The position numbers were made by a program, and so were the translations under genes. From contig JAQJVL010001193.1 in NCBI GenBank assembly GCA_035578905.1, positions 170,482 through 234,481 of the forward strand: a DNA stretch of 64,000 nt. The letters run 5' to 3'. The notes beneath the pieces were generated by a model. The model saw only the letters and a list, made by a program, of their open reading frames with translations, was not told the DNA's origin and did no database searches. Source of the DNA: Stictocephala bisonia. Lineage: Eukaryota > Arthropoda > Insecta > Hemiptera > Membracidae. This document shows positions 63,303 through 64,000 of this stretch, one piece after another. Position 1 is the stretch's first letter. Every line of letters begins with the position of its first letter.

Positions 63303-64000
63303 GTTTCTCTGTGACAATATGTCTGTTTTATTCATATCAATACCAGGGTTGAACCAGATGGGCCGCAATTCCCCTACAACGCGACAGATATTAATCCATC
63401 ACTCAAACTTCGATCATAGCGGCCTCTCTGGTACCCCATGTACAACTTTATATCAGCAGTGCCCTTGTAGTGAGTGGCTGGGAACAAAATATTTCATTCT
63501 AAACAAAATTATTATATGTTTTGGCAAAAAACTTATATTCAACATTAGTTATTGATACGAATTAACTTCGGGTGTCTCAGTCCAATACATTTAACTGGTT
63601 TAAATGTGTTATTATACTTCCAAATCACAAATCTGAGATTTATTAAGTATCTCAATCAACCAACGACATGATGTTCTTTAATGAACCTCGTTTGACTTCT
63701 GTTTGTACAATACTTCTGTCCAAAATCCACGTGGAAACGAGCCAGTGTAATTTAAGATATTCTTTTTAAGAATCTCTAGTAAATGCGGAATTGTTGTTGC
63801 ATAGTTATGTTTGAAATACATTGTGAAGTAAAATATAACAGTGTTAGGCGAGTGCATTAAAATGCTTGAAATGCATATTTAATGAACTGTTGGCCTCTGG
63901 TTTTACTTTAAAATTTAATTTTAAAACACCTGTTGACATTAACAGTTTACAAAATGCTTTGAATTATTCACGAAGTAGTCTGGGTGAGAATATTCTAAAA
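63303..64000. other. Right end of window, one short dispersed repeat
   Basis: TATTAATCCATCACTCAAAC followed by TTCGATCATA at 63388-63418 repeats 42388-42420. The frame at 63229-63555 crosses this repeat and the duplication and is not a convincing gene. Otherwise nothing recognised. Confidence 0.5.

Overview
This window looks like eukaryotic, AT-rich intergenic DNA, most probably from an arthropod and likely an insect. The evidence is decayed non-LTR retrotransposons of Jockey-like and R1-like type, Tc1/mariner-group transposases, a Polinton-type DNA polymerase fragment, tRNA-derived SINEs, and many mini- and microsatellites. I see no bacterial gene organisation. I also see no convincing host gene; a possible single exon near 48.8 kb and a decayed cysteine-rich exon near 38.6 kb are the nearest candidates.

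Layout. 1-1.55 kb: an open minus-strand reading frame running off the left edge. It is the N-terminal part of a Polinton/Maverick-type family B DNA polymerase, with a likely splice acceptor before its first codons. 1.6-3.3 kb: short duplicated blocks, then a GC-richer block with two hairpins. 3.3-4.9 kb: a 5'-truncated Jockey-like LINE carrying a (GT)n tract. 5.2-8.45 kb: a large inverted-repeat element with arms of about 1 kb around decayed coding sequence. 9.3-14.4 kb: a satellite-rich stretch holding a G-rich minisatellite, a 146-bp tandem repeat, a SINE head, and a 49-bp array split by a second G-rich block. 16.8-23.9 kb: an old LINE split by a 2,475-bp Tc1/mariner element with an intact 342-aa transposase. 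23.9-24.5 kb: a minus-strand SINE whose tail has expanded into 12 copies of a 34-bp unit. 27-32 kb: three LINE fragments. 36.57-38.5 kb: a 60-bp satellite of about 32 copies. 41.0-41.35 kb: a very long (GT)n tract. 42.9-48.2 kb: SINE copies and an R1-like LINE. 49.4-54.5 kb: a three-level nest in which a LINE is split by a Sailor-like DD82E transposon that itself carries another LINE. 56.35-56.75 kb: a MITE. 59-63.3 kb: a LINE tail, two minisatellites and a 181-bp duplication.

The best-supported proteins are the polymerase fragment, the intact mariner-group transposase and the 317-aa reverse-transcriptase C-terminus at 50.5 kb. The window records repeated rounds of insertion and local tandem amplification, and I see no cooperating gene cluster. 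All repeat relationships come from reading the sequence by eye; identities and exact edges are approximate.
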